Shown here piece after piece: positions 62,591 through 64,000 of a DNA stretch of 64,000 nt. The stretch lies in assembly GCA_963575745.1 (NCBI GenBank), contig CAUYUJ010015261.1, forward strand, positions 188,229-252,228, in the 5' to 3' direction. Each line of letters begins with the position of its first letter. Position 1 is the stretch's first letter. The stretch is from Prorocentrum cordatum. Its lineage: Eukaryota > Sar > Dinophyceae > Prorocentrales > Prorocentraceae. Both the position numbers and the translations under genes were made by a program. The notes below the pieces were generated by a model. The model made no database searches. It was not told the origin of the DNA and saw only the letters and a program-made list of their open reading frames with translations.

Positions 62591-63025
62591 TACGCGTTGA
62601 GTGTCCCGGGGTTGGTCTGCTGTGCGCATTGGGGGGCCCGGGGCCGGTGGTTGGAGAGGGCAGCATGGCGGCTGCGTTTTTGAAAGTCAGTGTCGGCAGG
62701 AGGAGCAGGGGGGTGAAGAGGAAGAACACGGGGATACGTGAGGAGTTGGGAGGAGGAGCAAGAGAAGGAGGTGGAGAAAGAGGAGTACTGCACCAGCAGC
62801 CTTGGAATTGACCTGGTGCAGAGGTACCCCCCTCCTCTTGCCCCACTCTCCTCCTCCCCCTGTCGTCCGTTGCGTCGGCCACCGCATTGGTCCGTTTTTC
62901 TAGCAGTGTGTGCCTCCAGTTGGCATTGGTTCAGCCCTGGCGATGCACTCTCCAGGGGAAGGTTACTGTCAATCCTTCCCTACTCCTCGCCTTCTGCCCC
63001 TCACAGGAGGGGAAACCGGAGGTAT

Positions 63026-63095
63026 GAGGAGGAGGAGGAGGAGGAGGAGGAGGAGGAGGAGGAAGAGGAGGAGGAGCTGGAGGAGGAGGAGGAGA
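63026..63095 (+). repeat. (GGA)n microsatellite
   Basis: GGA with GAAGAGG and CTGGA interruptions. Confidence 0.9.
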
Positions 63096-63149
63096 TGTCC
63101 GCAGACTGGAGGGCATCTTAATGTCAAGAGGATGTGGAGGAGCGAGACG

Positions 63150-63295
63150 GGTGATGTTGTTGTTGATGTTGTTGGTGTTGATGATGGTGGTGTTGATGGT
63201 GGTGGTGACGGTGATGGTGATGGTGATGGTGGTGATGAGGTTGATGTTGATGACACTGATCATATAGATGGTGGTGATGATAACGATGATCAGCT
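63150..63295 (+). repeat. GATGGTGTT / GGTGAT triplet tract
   Basis: GTTGTTGATG, GATGGTGGTG and GTGATGGTGATGG runs. Confidence 0.85.
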
Positions 63296-64000
63296 TGCCT
63301 GGTGAGACACCATCAGCAGGAGCAGCAGCACTAGCGCCCGCCAGAGCAGCATTCAGAGGGCCATCTGCAAGTGTTGGCAAAAGCGACAGGGTAGAGCATC
63401 ACTGGGGTGGATGGGTTCGCTGTGCGTGCTGTTGCTCGCTCACGTGTGGCCGAAAGGCTGATGGTTCGGACCACCAGGCCGTCGCCAGACTTCAGGGGGG
63501 GGGATGAGGCGTGTGGATAGAGGGCTGGGAGGGGGAGGCGGATGGAGGAGTGACGATTGGAAGGACCAGTAGGAGCGTGATGGCACTGGAAGGAGGAGGA
63601 GGAGGAGGAGGGATGAGGGCAGTGGTTCAAACAAGCAGATGCTCCAGGTCGCTACGGGCTAGCCTCTTCGCACTCAGTCCCGCTCTGCTTCCCCCAGCGA
63701 GGACGACCTGAGAGACCTCGCCTTCGACTTGGAGCAGACGTCGGAGCGGCGCACGCAACAACCGTACCGAATGGCCCCTGCTGCCAGGAGGAGGTGGAGA
63801 AGGAGCGGGAGTTGAGGCGGAGGCGCAGGGACAACCAGGGGGAATAGGAGAAGGAGCGAAGGTGAAGATGATCAAACGGCGGGAGAGTAGGAGGTAGACG
63901 GAGCAGGGAGGGTTGAGCTCGATGCTTTGTTTTAAAGTATGAGGGGTAGCAGGAGGGGGGAGGAGGCGGACGAACGGGGTCGTCGGTGTGAGGGGGGAGG
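63296..64000 (+). other. No gene recognised to window end
   Basis: 63,690-63,780 (+) reads a possible short exon in one frame (SEDDLRDLAFDLEQTSER), preceded by CCCCCAGCGAG; too short to support as a gene. Confidence 0.4.

Overview
The window looks like accessory, repeat-rich nuclear DNA of a eukaryote, most probably a dinoflagellate with a large GC-rich genome (Prorocentrum-like is my best guess, an inference). No bacterial features are present: no operons, ribosome binding sites, rRNA or tRNA. Coding sequence is a few short isolated exons in very large introns or intergenic DNA. Many segments are bounded by terminal inverted repeats (TIRs), several with clear target-site duplications (TSDs). 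A possible decayed dinoflagellate spliced-leader (SL) sequence lies directly upstream of a start codon. One TIR element sits where a GC-AG intron with splice sites supplied by its TSD joins two open frames. These traits fit published descriptions of dinoflagellate introner elements and of SL-tagged retroposed genes.

Layout. 0-2 kb: two exons of a NEK-like protein kinase, split by a 909-bp intron flanked by a 7-bp direct repeat. 1.7-4.3 kb: a large inverted repeat enclosing two further elements, ending at a 100-base assembly gap. 4.4-9.1 kb: microsatellites and TIR elements, with one acidic exon near 7.4 kb. 10-15.1 kb: an array of diverged ~0.6-kb modules. 15.7-19.1 kb: a proline/alanine-rich exon and a DnaJ (J-domain) exon followed by an element-filled intron. 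19-31.5 kb: foldback hairpins, minisatellites and satellites (69, 73, 177, 251, 21 and 6 bp periods) and a 0.6-1.1 kb dispersed element. 32.2-32.7 kb: two neighbouring exons, one cysteine-rich. 34-43 kb: TIR elements and an exon duplicated within (GGA)n tracts. 44.5-46.6 kb: the SL-associated two-exon gene model, then a retroelement-like open frame. 52-64 kb: nested elements, TA-flanked mini-elements and a few exon candidates (54.9, 58.6-58.9 kb).

The genes cannot be placed in a pathway: they are fragments of unrelated loci (kinase, co-chaperone, zinc-binding-type protein, unknowns). What unites the window is its mobile DNA: at least ten distinguishable families of short non-autonomous elements, some placed exactly where introns must be. 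No transposase gene was seen. All family relations were judged by eye, and exon limits are predictions without transcript evidence.
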